Assembly (NCBI RefSeq): GCF_900112425.1
Contig: NZ_FOLP01000001.1
Span: 844,082 to 908,081 of the forward strand
Direction of reading: 5' to 3'
Length of the DNA stretch: 64,000 nt
Origin: Variovorax sp. OK212
Lineage (GTDB): Bacteria > Pseudomonadota > Gammaproteobacteria > Burkholderiales > Burkholderiaceae_C
Part shown: positions 27,707 to 35,743 of the stretch, one piece after another
Layout of the letters: each line of letters begins with the position of its first letter
Numbering within the stretch: position 1 is the stretch's first letter
Program-made: the position numbers and the translations under genes
Notes under the pieces: model-generated
The model's database searches: none
Told to the model about the DNA's origin: nothing
Seen by the model: the letters and a program-made list of their open reading frames with translations, nothing else

Positions 27707-27747
27707 GCAACGCCACACGACGCATGTGTTCCTGGCGTTGCCCGTTT
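27707..27747 (+). terminator. Terminator-like hairpin in the riboswitch leader
   Basis: GCAACGCCA (27707-27715) pairs perfectly with TGGCGTTGC (27733-27741), with extra CACA/TGTG pairing inside. CCG and TTTT (27744-27747) follow, with another T-run at 27759-27763. It sits about 40 bp before the start of the binding-protein gene and is a good candidate for a glycine-controlled attenuator. How it would switch with the aptamers cannot be read by eye. Confidence 0.5.
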
Positions 27748-27781
27748 TCGCGTCCCCCTTTTTCAACCGGAGAACTGACCC

Positions 27782-29365
27782 ATGCTGACGAAACGACGAT
27801 TGAAAGCCATCTTCGCGGGCGCCCTGCTGGCCGCGGCGGCAGCCACCACCTTCGCGCAGGACACCGGCAAGGTGCTGCGCCTGGTGCCGCAGTCCGACCT
27901 GAAGATCCTCGACCCGATCTGGACCACCGCCTTCATCACGCGCAACCACGGCTACATGGTCTACGACACGTTGTTCGGCGTGGACGAGCAGGGCAAGGTG
28001 CATCCGCAGATGGTCGACAAGTACACGACCAGCCCCGACGGCAAGACCTGGACCTTCACGCTGCGCAAGAGCCTGGCCTTCCACGACGGCAAGCCCGTCA
28101 CCTCGGAAGACGTGCTCGCCTCGCTCAAGCGCTGGGGCCAGCGCGACGGCCTGGGCCAGAAGATGTTCGCCGCGCTCGACAAGGCCGAGGCGGTCGACGC
28201 CAACACCTTCAAGCTGGTGTTCAAGGACACCTTCGGCATGGTGCTCGACGCGCTGAGCAAGCCTTCGTCGAACCCGCCTTTCATCATGCCCGCGCGCGTG
28301 GCCGCCACGCCCGCCGACAAGCAGATCGACGACGCCACCGGCTCGGGCCCGTACATCTTCAAGAAGGACGAGTACCGGCCCGGCGAGAAGATCGTCTACC
28401 TGAAGAACACCAGGTACGTGCCGCGCACCGAGGCGCCCTCGGGCACCGCCGGCGGCAAGAACGTGTACGTCGATCGCATGGAATGGATCATCCTGAAGGA
28501 CGCGCAGACCCAGGCCAACGCGCTGGCCAACGGCGAGGTCGACATGATCGAGTGGGTGCCCTCCGAGCAGTACACGGCGCTGAAGAACAACCCCGCCATC
28601 ACGCTCGACAGCCCGGTGTCCAAGGGCTCGTTCGCGCTGCACCTGAACCACCTGATCCCACCCTTCGACAACCCGAAGATCGCGCAGGCCGCGTTCATGG
28701 CCATCAACCAGGAGGCGCTCATGCGCGCCCAGCTGGTGCACAAGGAGCTGTACAACAGCTGCGCCTCCATCTACCCGTGCGGCTCGACCTTCGCGACCGA
28801 CAAGACCGGCTACTTCACCGGCAAGCCGCAGTTCGAGAAGGCCAAGGCGCTGCTGAAGGAAGCCGGCTATGACGGCAAGCCCGTGGTGCTGATGTTCCCG
28901 GCCGACTTCGCGGTGCTCAACAAGTTTCCGCCGGTGATGGCGCAGCTGCTCAAGCAGGCCGGCTTCAACGTCGACATGCAGTCGATGGACTGGCCCACGC
29001 TCGTCACGCGCCGCGCCAAGAAAGACCCGGTCACCAACGGCGGCTGGAACCTCTTCATCACCGGCTGGGGCATTGCCGACAACATGAACCCGATGTTCTT
29101 CGCACCGCTCACCGGCACCGGCGACAAGGGCTGGTTCGGCTGGGCCACCGACGACAAGCTCGAGCAGCTGAAGTCGGAGTTCCTCGCCACGGCCGACGAA
29201 CCCAAGCGCAAGGAACTGGCCACGGCCATCCAGCAGCGCGTGTACGACACCGGCATCTACGCGCCCATCGGCGAATACAAGCCGCTCACGGCCTACCGCA
29301 AGGGCGTGGTGAGCGGCGTGGTGCGCTCGCCGGTCGGCGTGTTCTGGAACCTGAAGAAGAACTGA
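27782..29365 (+). CDS. Peptide-type ABC transporter, periplasmic binding protein (SBP_bac_5)
   Basis: A 527-aa secreted binding protein of the DppA/OppA/NikA class. Signal peptide 'KAIFAGALLAAAAATTFAQD', then family landmarks 'LRLVPQSDLKILDPIWTTAF', 'DGKTWTFTLRKSLAFHDGKP', 'SEDVLASLKRWGQRD', 'ATGSGPYIFKKDEYRPGEKI' and 'NGEVDMIEWVPSEQY'. First gene of an operon with two permeases, a double ATPase and two hydrolases. Substrate unknown; the upstream glycine riboswitch and downstream M81/M20 enzymes suggest a small peptide or N-acyl amino acid, possibly glycine-containing. ATG 27782 follows CGGAGAA. Confidence 0.93.
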   Translation: MLTKRRLKAIFAGALLAAAAATTFAQDTGKVLRLVPQSDLKILDPIWTTAFITRNHGYMVYDTLFGVDEQGKVHPQMVDKYTTSPDGKTWTFTLRKSLAFHDGKPVTSEDVLASLKRWGQRDGLGQKMFAALDKAEAVDANTFKLVFKDTFGMVLDALSKPSSNPPFIMPARVAATPADKQIDDATGSGPYIFKKDEYRPGEKIVYLKNTRYVPRTEAPSGTAGGKNVYVDRMEWIILKDAQTQANALANGEVDMIEWVPSEQYTALKNNPAITLDSPVSKGSFALHLNHLIPPFDNPKIAQAAFMAINQEALMRAQLVHKELYNSCASIYPCGSTFATDKTGYFTGKPQFEKAKALLKEAGYDGKPVVLMFPADFAVLNKFPPVMAQLLKQAGFNVDMQSMDWPTLVTRRAKKDPVTNGGWNLFITGWGIADNMNPMFFAPLTGTGDKGWFGWATDDKLEQLKSEFLATADEPKRKELATAIQQRVYDTGIYAPIGEYKPLTAYRKGVVSGVVRSPVGVFWNLKKN

Positions 29366-29387
29366 GCCCGCCTCACGGGACCCGCCC

Positions 29388-30329
29388 ATGCTGCTCTTTC
29401 TTGCACGCCGCATTCTCTCGACCGTGCCGGTGCTCGTCATCGTCGCGCTGATCGTCTTCCTGATGCTGCGGCTCGCGCCCGGCGACCCCGCGGCCGCCAT
29501 CGTGGGCGACAGCGGCACCAGCGAGAACATCGCCAGGGTGCGCGAGCAGCTGGGCCTGAACCAGTCGCTGCCCGTGCAGTTCTTCCACTGGAGCGCGCAG
29601 CTGCTGCAGGGCAACCTGGGCGAGTCGTACTTCATGAAGAAGACCGTGACCGAGCTGATCGGCCAGCGCATCGAGGCCACGGTGTCGCTGGCCGCGGTGA
29701 CGCTGGTGGTCACCATCCTCATCGCGGTGCCGCTGGGCGTGATCGCCGCGTGGCGCCATGGCGGGTGGCTCGACCGCATGCTCATGGGCTTCTCGGTGAT
29801 GGGTTTTTCCATACCCGCCTTCGTCATCGGCTACGTGCTCATCTGGATCTTCGCGCTGCACCTGCAGTGGCTGCCGGTGCAGGGCTACGCGCGGCTGAGC
29901 CAGGGGCCGCTGCTGTGGCTCAAGCACCTGATCCTGCCGTCGATCACGCTGTCGATCATCTACGTGGCGCTGATCGCGCGCGTCACGCGCGCGGCGGTGG
30001 CCGAGGCCATGACCGAGGACTACATCCGCACGGCGCGCGCCAAGGGCATATCGGAGACGCGCCTGCTGATGCGCCACGCACTGGCCAACGCGGCGATTCC
30101 CATCGTCACGGTGATCGGCATCGGCATTGCGCTGCTCATCGGCGGCGTGGTGGTCACCGAGACGGTGTTCGCCATTCCGGGGCTCGGCCAGCTCACGGTC
30201 GACGCGGTGCTCTCGCGCGACTTTCCGCTGATCCAGGGCATCACGCTGTTCTTCTCCGTCATCTATGTGCTCATCAATCTGCTGATCGATGTGAGCTACC
30301 TGGTGTTCGACCCCCGCATCCGGTATTGA
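29388..30329 (+). CDS. Peptide-type ABC transporter permease (DppB-like)
   Basis: A 313-aa inner-membrane permease with six hydrophobic helices. It starts 'MLLFLARRILSTVPVLVIVA' and has the N-terminal signature 'LAPGDPAAAIVGDSGTSENI' found in DppB/OppB/NikB. The cytoplasmic EAA loop 'YIRTARAKGISETRLLMRHA' contacts the ATPase. ATG 29388, 22 bp after the binding-protein gene. Forms a heterodimeric pore with the next gene product. Confidence 0.95.
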   Translation: MLLFLARRILSTVPVLVIVALIVFLMLRLAPGDPAAAIVGDSGTSENIARVREQLGLNQSLPVQFFHWSAQLLQGNLGESYFMKKTVTELIGQRIEATVSLAAVTLVVTILIAVPLGVIAAWRHGGWLDRMLMGFSVMGFSIPAFVIGYVLIWIFALHLQWLPVQGYARLSQGPLLWLKHLILPSITLSIIYVALIARVTRAAVAEAMTEDYIRTARAKGISETRLLMRHALANAAIPIVTVIGIGIALLIGGVVVTETVFAIPGLGQLTVDAVLSRDFPLIQGITLFFSVIYVLINLLIDVSYLVFDPRIRY

Positions 30330-30348
30330 ACCGCCACGAAGAAACACC

Positions 30349-31305
30349 ATGACCGATTCGTCTCTTTCCCTCGCCCCCCCGGCGCCTGCATCCGACGGCG
30401 CCGTGGAGGCACTGCCGCCGCCCAGGCGCCGCTCGCTGCTCAAGCGCATCCTGGCCAACTGGTCGGTGCGCGCCGGCGGCGGCGTGCTGGTGCTGCTGGT
30501 GCTCATCGCGCTGGCCGCGCCGTGGCTCGGCACCATCGACCCGACCGCCATCGACCCCGGCAGCTCGAACATCCTGCCGGGCACGCGCGGCGAGTTCAAC
30601 AGCCTGGCCGGCGACACCTTCGAGCACCTGTTCGTCATGGGCACCGACAGCCTGGGCCGCGACATCTGGAGCCGCACGCTGTACGGCGCGCGCGTGTCGC
30701 TCACCGTGGGCATCGCGGTGGCCGCGCTGGCGGTGGTGTTCGGCATGCTGGTGGGGCTGCTGGGCGGCTACTTCCGGCGCATCGACAGCGCCGTCATGCG
30801 GCTCATGGACGGCGTCATGGCCATTCCCGGCATTCTGTTCGCGATCAGCCTGGTGGCGCTGTTCGGCGGCAAGCTGCTCACGGTGGTGGTGGCCATTGCG
30901 GTGCCCGAGATCCCGCGCGTGGCGCGGCTGGTGCGCTCGGTGGTGCTCACGGTGCGCGAGGAGCCGTACGTGGAAGCGGCCATCGCGCTGGACACGCCGA
31001 CCTGGAAGATCCTGGTGCGGCACATCCTGCCGAACGCCATTGCGCCGCTGATCATCCAGGCGACCTACGTGTGCGCGTCCGCCATCCTGGTCGAGGCGAT
31101 CCTGTCGTTCCTCGGCGTGGGCCTGCCGGCGGACATGGCGACCTGGGGAAACATCATGGCCGAGGGCCGCGCGCAGTTCAACCAGTTCCCGCACAACGTG
31201 CTGTTCCCGGGCATCTTCCTGGCGCTCACGGTGCTGGCCGTGAACATCCTGGGCGACGGCCTGCGCGACACGCTCGACCCCAAGTTCAACAAGCGCGGAG
31301 GCTGA
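30349..31305 (+). CDS. Peptide-type ABC transporter permease (DppC-like)
   Basis: 318 aa. A Pro/Ala-rich N-terminal tail (to about residue 28) is followed by the OppC-type N-terminal helix and the domain signature 'GTDSLGRDIWSRTLYGARVS'. Permease helices follow, with the EAA loop 'YVEAAIALDTPTWKILVRHI' then 'LPNAIAPLIIQATYV'. The end 'NILGDGLRDTLDPKFNKRGG' is typical of the family. ATG 30349, 19 bp after the DppB-like gene; the ATPase gene starts 3 bp after its stop, so the three are one transcript. Confidence 0.95.
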   Translation: MTDSSLSLAPPAPASDGAVEALPPPRRRSLLKRILANWSVRAGGGVLVLLVLIALAAPWLGTIDPTAIDPGSSNILPGTRGEFNSLAGDTFEHLFVMGTDSLGRDIWSRTLYGARVSLTVGIAVAALAVVFGMLVGLLGGYFRRIDSAVMRLMDGVMAIPGILFAISLVALFGGKLLTVVVAIAVPEIPRVARLVRSVVLTVREEPYVEAAIALDTPTWKILVRHILPNAIAPLIIQATYVCASAILVEAILSFLGVGLPADMATWGNIMAEGRAQFNQFPHNVLFPGIFLALTVLAVNILGDGLRDTLDPKFNKRGG

Positions 31306-31308
31306 GCC

Positions 31309-32937
31309 ATGACGAACCCCACCCCTGTTCCGCCCGTTCTTTCCGTGCGCGACCTGGCCATCGCATTGCCGCCTGGCGGCGACCGCGCGCATGCGGTCGA
31401 CCACATCTCCTTCGACGTGCCGCCCGGCAAGATCGTCTGCCTGCTCGGCGAATCGGGCTCGGGCAAGTCGGTCATCGCCAACGCCGTGATGGGGCTGCTG
31501 CCGCCGGGGCTCGTGCCCGTGCGCGGCACCATCGCGCTGCAGGGCGAGAACCTGCTGGCGGCGCCGCAGGCGCGGCTGCGCGCGCTGCGCGGCCCGTCGA
31601 TGGCCATGGTGTTCCAGGAGCCCATGACCGCGCTCAACCCCGTGATGACCTGCGGCGCGCAGGTCGACGAGATGCTCGCGCAGCACGTGTCCATGGGCGC
31701 GGCCGAGCGGCGGCAGAAGATCCTGGCGATCATGGCGCGCGTGCGGCTGCCCGAGCCCGAGCGCATCTATGCCTCGTACCCGCACCAGCTCTCGGGCGGA
31801 CAGCGCCAGCGCATCGTGATCGCGATGGCGCTCATCCTGAAGCCCGCGCTGCTCATCTGCGACGAGCCGACCACCGCGCTGGACGTGACCACGCAGGCCG
31901 AGATCCTCAAGCTCATCCTGGAGCTGCAGACCGAGAACGGCACGGCGGTGCTGTTCATCACGCACGACTTCGGCGTGGTGGCCGAGATCGCCGACGAGGT
32001 GGTGGTGCTGCAGCTGGGCGCCATGATCGAGAAGGGCGACAAGATGGCGGTGCTCACCGCGCCGCGCGAGCCCTACACGCAGATGCTGCTCGATGCGGTG
32101 CCCGAGCTGTCGGCGCACAAGCGAGCGCCGGTGGCCGACGCCTATCCGCTGCTGAATGCGGTGAACATCTGCAAGACCTACGTCACCGGCAGCTGGCCGG
32201 GCAAGCGCCGCACGGTGAAGGCCGCGCGCGACGTGTCGCTGGCCGTGCGGCCCGGCGAAACCGTGGGCATCGTGGGCGAGTCGGGCTCGGGCAAGTCGAC
32301 GGTGGCGCGCTGCATTGCGCGGCTGATCGACCCGACCTCGGGCGACATCTTTGCCGACGGCCGCTCGGTGGCGCACGCCACGGGGCGCGCGCTGTCGCCG
32401 TTCCGGCGCACGGTGCAGGTGATCTTCCAGGACCCATACCGCTCGCTGAACCCGCGCCAGACGGTGGGGGCATCCATCGTCGAAGGGCCGGTGAACTTCG
32501 GCACGCCGCACGCCGAGGCCTGGGCCCGCGCCGAGGAACTCATGCGGCTGGTGCGGCTGTCGCCCGACGCGCTGCGCCGCTACCCGAGCGAGTTCTCGGG
32601 CGGGCAGCGCCAGCGCATCTCGATTGCGCGCGCGCTGGCCTGCGAGCCCAAGGTGCTGATCGCCGACGAGGCGGTGTCCGCGCTCGACGTGTCGGTGCAG
32701 GCGCAGATTCTTCGGCTGCTCGACGAGATCCAGCAGCGGCTGAAGATCGGCATTCTCTTCATCACCCACGACCTGCGCGTGGCCAGCCAGATCTGCGACA
32801 ACGTGATCGTCATGAGCCAGGGCGAGATCGTGGAGCGCGGCGCCGTGAGCGACGTGTTCTTTGCACCGCAGCATGCGTACACGCGCAAACTGTTGGCTGC
32901 TGCGCCCGGGCGCGACTTCGCTTTTGCGCGCAGCTAG
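31309..32937 (+). CDS. Fused double ATPase of a peptide ABC transporter (DppD-DppF type)
   Basis: 542 aa: two complete ABC domains in one chain, as in GsiA/YliA. Each half has a Walker A GESGSGKS, an ABC signature ('LSGGQRQRIVIAMAL' and 'FSGGQRQRISIARAL') and a Walker B ('ALLICDEPTTALDVT' and 'KVLIADEAVSALDVS'). In the second half Walker B ends DEA rather than DEP. The C-terminal oligopeptide-transporter extension ('DVFFAPQHAYTRKLLAAAPG') is present after domain 2, and a matching 'REPYTQMLLDAVPEL' after domain 1. It energises the two permeases. Confidence 0.95.
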   Translation: MTNPTPVPPVLSVRDLAIALPPGGDRAHAVDHISFDVPPGKIVCLLGESGSGKSVIANAVMGLLPPGLVPVRGTIALQGENLLAAPQARLRALRGPSMAMVFQEPMTALNPVMTCGAQVDEMLAQHVSMGAAERRQKILAIMARVRLPEPERIYASYPHQLSGGQRQRIVIAMALILKPALLICDEPTTALDVTTQAEILKLILELQTENGTAVLFITHDFGVVAEIADEVVVLQLGAMIEKGDKMAVLTAPREPYTQMLLDAVPELSAHKRAPVADAYPLLNAVNICKTYVTGSWPGKRRTVKAARDVSLAVRPGETVGIVGESGSGKSTVARCIARLIDPTSGDIFADGRSVAHATGRALSPFRRTVQVIFQDPYRSLNPRQTVGASIVEGPVNFGTPHAEAWARAEELMRLVRLSPDALRRYPSEFSGGQRQRISIARALACEPKVLIADEAVSALDVSVQAQILRLLDEIQQRLKIGILFITHDLRVASQICDNVIVMSQGEIVERGAVSDVFFAPQHAYTRKLLAAAPGRDFAFARS

Positions 32938-32979
32938 GGCTGCGCCCCGTTCATTGCTTCACCCCACGACAAGGAATCC

Positions 32980-34482
32980 ATGAAAGTCTTCATCGCCGGT
33001 TTCCAGCACGAGACCAACACCTTCGCGCCCAGCAAGGCCGACTGGGCCGCGTTCAACGCGGGCTCGAGCTTTCCGCCGTACCGGCGCGGCGCAGCGATCG
33101 TCGAGGCCTACGCGGGCCGCAACATCCCGGTCGGCGGCTTCATCGACGCGGCGAAGGAAAAGGGCTGGTCGCTGGTGCCCTCGGCCTGGGCCGGCGCCAC
33201 GCCGTCCGCGCACGTGACCGAGGACGCCTTCGAGCGCATCTCTGGCGCCATCACCGAGGACCTGGCCGCGGCGCTGGCCAATGGCGGCATCGACGCGGTG
33301 TACCTCGACCTGCACGGCGCGGCCGTGACCGAGCACCTCGAAGACCCCGAGGGCGAGCTGATCGCGCGCATCCGCACGCTGGTGGGCCCCGGCGTGCCCA
33401 TCGTCGCGAGCCTGGACCTGCACGGCAACATCACCGCGCAGATGCTGGCCGAGGCCGACGCGCTGGCCACCTACCGCACCTACCCGCACATCGACATGGC
33501 CGACACCGGCCGGCTCGCGGCCACGCTGCTGGAGCGCCGCATGGCGCGCGGCGCGCGCGAGCCGCTGCACGCGCGGCGCTTCACCTTCCTGCTGCCGCTG
33601 AACGTGCAGTCGACCATGATCGAGCCGGCCGCGTCGGTGTACGGGCTGCTGAAGGAGCTCGACGCGAAGCACGACGCGGTGCTGAGCTTTGCCACCGGCT
33701 TTCCGGCCGCCGACATTGCCGAGTGCGGCCCGGTGGTGTGGGGCTACGGCGACGACGCCGGCGCGGCCGTGGCCGCGCTGTACGAGCGCATCGACCAGCC
33801 GCGCTCGCAGTGGCGGCTCGAGGTGCTGGAGCCGCGTGCGGCCGTGGCGCGCGCGCTCGAACTGGCCGAAGGCGCGAGCCAGCCGGTCGTGATCGCCGAC
33901 ACGCAGGACAACCCCGGCGCGGGCGCCGACAGCAACACCACCGGCATGCTGCACGCGCTGCTGGCCGAGGGCGCGGGCCAGCGCTACCCGGGCCAGGTGG
34001 CGCTGGGGCTGATGTTCGACCCGGCGGCCGCGGCCGCCGCGCAAAAGGCCGGCGTGGGCGCGCAGATCCGCATCGCGCTCGGCACCTCGGTGCCCACGTG
34101 GGGTGGCCAGTTCAGCGACGCGCCGGTCGAAGGCGTGTTCACCGTGACCGCGCTCAGCGACGGGCAGGTGCAGGGCAAGGGGCCGATGTCGCGCGGCGGC
34201 ACGGTGTCGCTGGGCCCGAGCGCCTGCCTGGAGATCGACGGCGTGCGCATTGCCGTGGCCAGCGGCAAGAGCCAGATGCTCGACCGCGAGTTCTTCCGCT
34301 ACCTGGGCATCGAGCCCGAGGCGATGAAGGTGCTGGTGAACAAGAGCTCGGTGCATTTCCGCGCCGACTTCGCGCCCATTGCCAGCACCATCCTCGTGGC
34401 CAAGGCCCCGGGCCCGATGGCCGCCGACCCGGCCGACCTGCCATGGACCCGGCTGCCCGCCACCATGGCGCTGCGGCCCTGA
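32980..34482 (+). CDS. M81-family metallopeptidase (MlrC/microcystinase-like)
   Basis: 500 aa, full family length. MlrC in sphingomonads cleaves linearised microcystin fragments; most M81 proteins have unknown substrates and sit in peptide-transport operons, as here. Signatures: 'MKVFIAGFQHETNTFAPSKA' at the start, metal-ligand motifs 'VYLDLHGAAVTEHLEDPEGE', 'VASLDLHGNITAQM' and 'YRTYPHIDMADTGRLAA', then 'DTQDNPGAGADSNTTGML' in the second half. No signal peptide, so it acts on imported substrate in the cytoplasm. ATG 32980, 42 bp after the ATPase. Confidence 0.92.
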   Translation: MKVFIAGFQHETNTFAPSKADWAAFNAGSSFPPYRRGAAIVEAYAGRNIPVGGFIDAAKEKGWSLVPSAWAGATPSAHVTEDAFERISGAITEDLAAALANGGIDAVYLDLHGAAVTEHLEDPEGELIARIRTLVGPGVPIVASLDLHGNITAQMLAEADALATYRTYPHIDMADTGRLAATLLERRMARGAREPLHARRFTFLLPLNVQSTMIEPAASVYGLLKELDAKHDAVLSFATGFPAADIAECGPVVWGYGDDAGAAVAALYERIDQPRSQWRLEVLEPRAAVARALELAEGASQPVVIADTQDNPGAGADSNTTGMLHALLAEGAGQRYPGQVALGLMFDPAAAAAAQKAGVGAQIRIALGTSVPTWGGQFSDAPVEGVFTVTALSDGQVQGKGPMSRGGTVSLGPSACLEIDGVRIAVASGKSQMLDREFFRYLGIEPEAMKVLVNKSSVHFRADFAPIASTILVAKAPGPMAADPADLPWTRLPATMALRP

Positions 34483-34520
34483 CCCGTCCGTTTTTTCCTT
34501 CCACCGAACCAGAGCACACG

Positions 34521-35705
34521 ATGCCCCAGAACGCACAGCACTACCTCGAGTACATGAGAAAGCACGCCGCCGAATTCGTGACGGTGCGCCAGCAGATCCA
34601 CCAGAACCCCGAGCTCGGCTTCGAGGAGTTCGGCACCAGCGACCTGGTGGCCGAGCGCCTCACGGCGTGGGGCTATGAAGTTGAACGCGGGTTGGGCGTG
34701 ACTGGCCTCGTGGGCCGCCTGAAGCGTGGCGGCGGCACGCGTGCCATCGGCATCCGCGCCGACATGGACGCGCTGCCCATCGAGGAGAAGACGGGCCTGG
34801 CCTACCGCAGCGGGCGGCCGGGCATCATGCACGCCTGCGGCCACGACGGCCACACGGCGATGCTGCTCGGCGCGGCCAAGTACCTGGCGCAGCACGGCGA
34901 GTTCTCGGGCACGCTGAACCTGATCTTCCAGCCGGCCGAAGAGGGCATGGGCGGCGCCGTGAAGATGATGGAGGACGGCCTGTTCGACAAGTACCCGTGC
35001 GACGCGGTGTACGCCATGCACAACTCGCCGGGCCGCAAGCAGGGCGACCTGGTGTTCCGCGAAGGCGCGGCCATGGCCTCGTCGGACTACGCCACCGTCA
35101 CGCTCACCGGCGTGGGCGGCCACGGCGCCATGCCGCACCGCACGGCCGACCCGATCGTGGCGGCCTCCAGCATCGTGATGGCGCTGCAGACCATCGTCTC
35201 GCGCAACGCCGATCCGCAGGAGATGACCATCGTCACCGTGGGCGCCATCCACGCCGGCAAGGCCAACAACGTGATTCCCGAGACCTGCACGCTGGAGATC
35301 AGCGTGCGCTCGCTGAACCGCGAGATGCGCGTGCTGCTCGAGAAGCGGGTCAAGGCCATCGTCAACGCGCAGGCCGAGAGCTTCGGCGTGAAGGCGCACG
35401 TCGACTACCGCAAGGGCTATGCGGTGCTGGTGAACACGCCGGATGAAACCGAGTTCGCGCGCCGCATCGGCTACGAGCTGGTGGGCGAGGCGCATGTCGA
35501 GCCGCAGGGCCCGGCCGTCACGGGCAGCGAAGACTTCGCCTTCATGCTGGAGAAGAAGCCCGGCTGCTACCTGTTCATCGGCAACGGCGCGCCGGGTGAG
35601 CACGGCGGCTGCATGGTGCACAACCCCGGCTACGACTTCAACGACAGCAACCTGCCGATCGGCGCGGCCTACTGGGCGCTGCTGGCCGAGAGCTACCTGC
35701 AGTAG
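34521..35705 (+). CDS. M20-family amidohydrolase (hippurate hydrolase-like)
   Basis: 394 aa. A cytoplasmic metallo-amidohydrolase that removes acyl or peptide groups from amino acids; hippuricase, which releases glycine, is in this family. Metal-site motifs: 'GIRADMDALPIEE', 'HACGHDGHTAMLLGAAKYLA', 'FQPAEEGMGGAVKMMEDGLF' (catalytic Glu pair) and the late 'GSEDFAFMLEKKPGCYLFIG'. The dimerisation domain 'GVGGHGAMPHRTADPIVAAS' is intact. ATG 34521, 38 bp after the M81 gene; last gene of the operon. Its possible release of glycine fits the riboswitch upstream, but that is inference. Confidence 0.93.
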   Translation: MPQNAQHYLEYMRKHAAEFVTVRQQIHQNPELGFEEFGTSDLVAERLTAWGYEVERGLGVTGLVGRLKRGGGTRAIGIRADMDALPIEEKTGLAYRSGRPGIMHACGHDGHTAMLLGAAKYLAQHGEFSGTLNLIFQPAEEGMGGAVKMMEDGLFDKYPCDAVYAMHNSPGRKQGDLVFREGAAMASSDYATVTLTGVGGHGAMPHRTADPIVAASSIVMALQTIVSRNADPQEMTIVTVGAIHAGKANNVIPETCTLEISVRSLNREMRVLLEKRVKAIVNAQAESFGVKAHVDYRKGYAVLVNTPDETEFARRIGYELVGEAHVEPQGPAVTGSEDFAFMLEKKPGCYLFIGNGAPGEHGGCMVHNPGYDFNDSNLPIGAAYWALLAESYLQ

Positions 35706-35719
35706 GGCTGCGGCGCTGA

Positions 35720-35743
35720 TGCCCCGTGCCTAGTGACGGGGCA
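35720..35743. terminator. Stem-loop at the convergent M20/MFS junction
   Basis: TGCCCCGT (35720-35727) and ACGGGGCA (35736-35743) form a perfect 8-bp stem. The loop holds the TAG stop of the minus-strand MFS gene. It could act for both converging transcripts; there is no clear T-tract on either side. Confidence 0.45.

Noticed and set aside
30522..35705. A single 1727-codon open frame spanning the permease to the M20 gene
   Set aside because: It is an artefact of high GC: it runs out of frame through four well-supported genes, with Arg/Ala/Gly-rich nonsense until it meets the true M20 frame near 34521.
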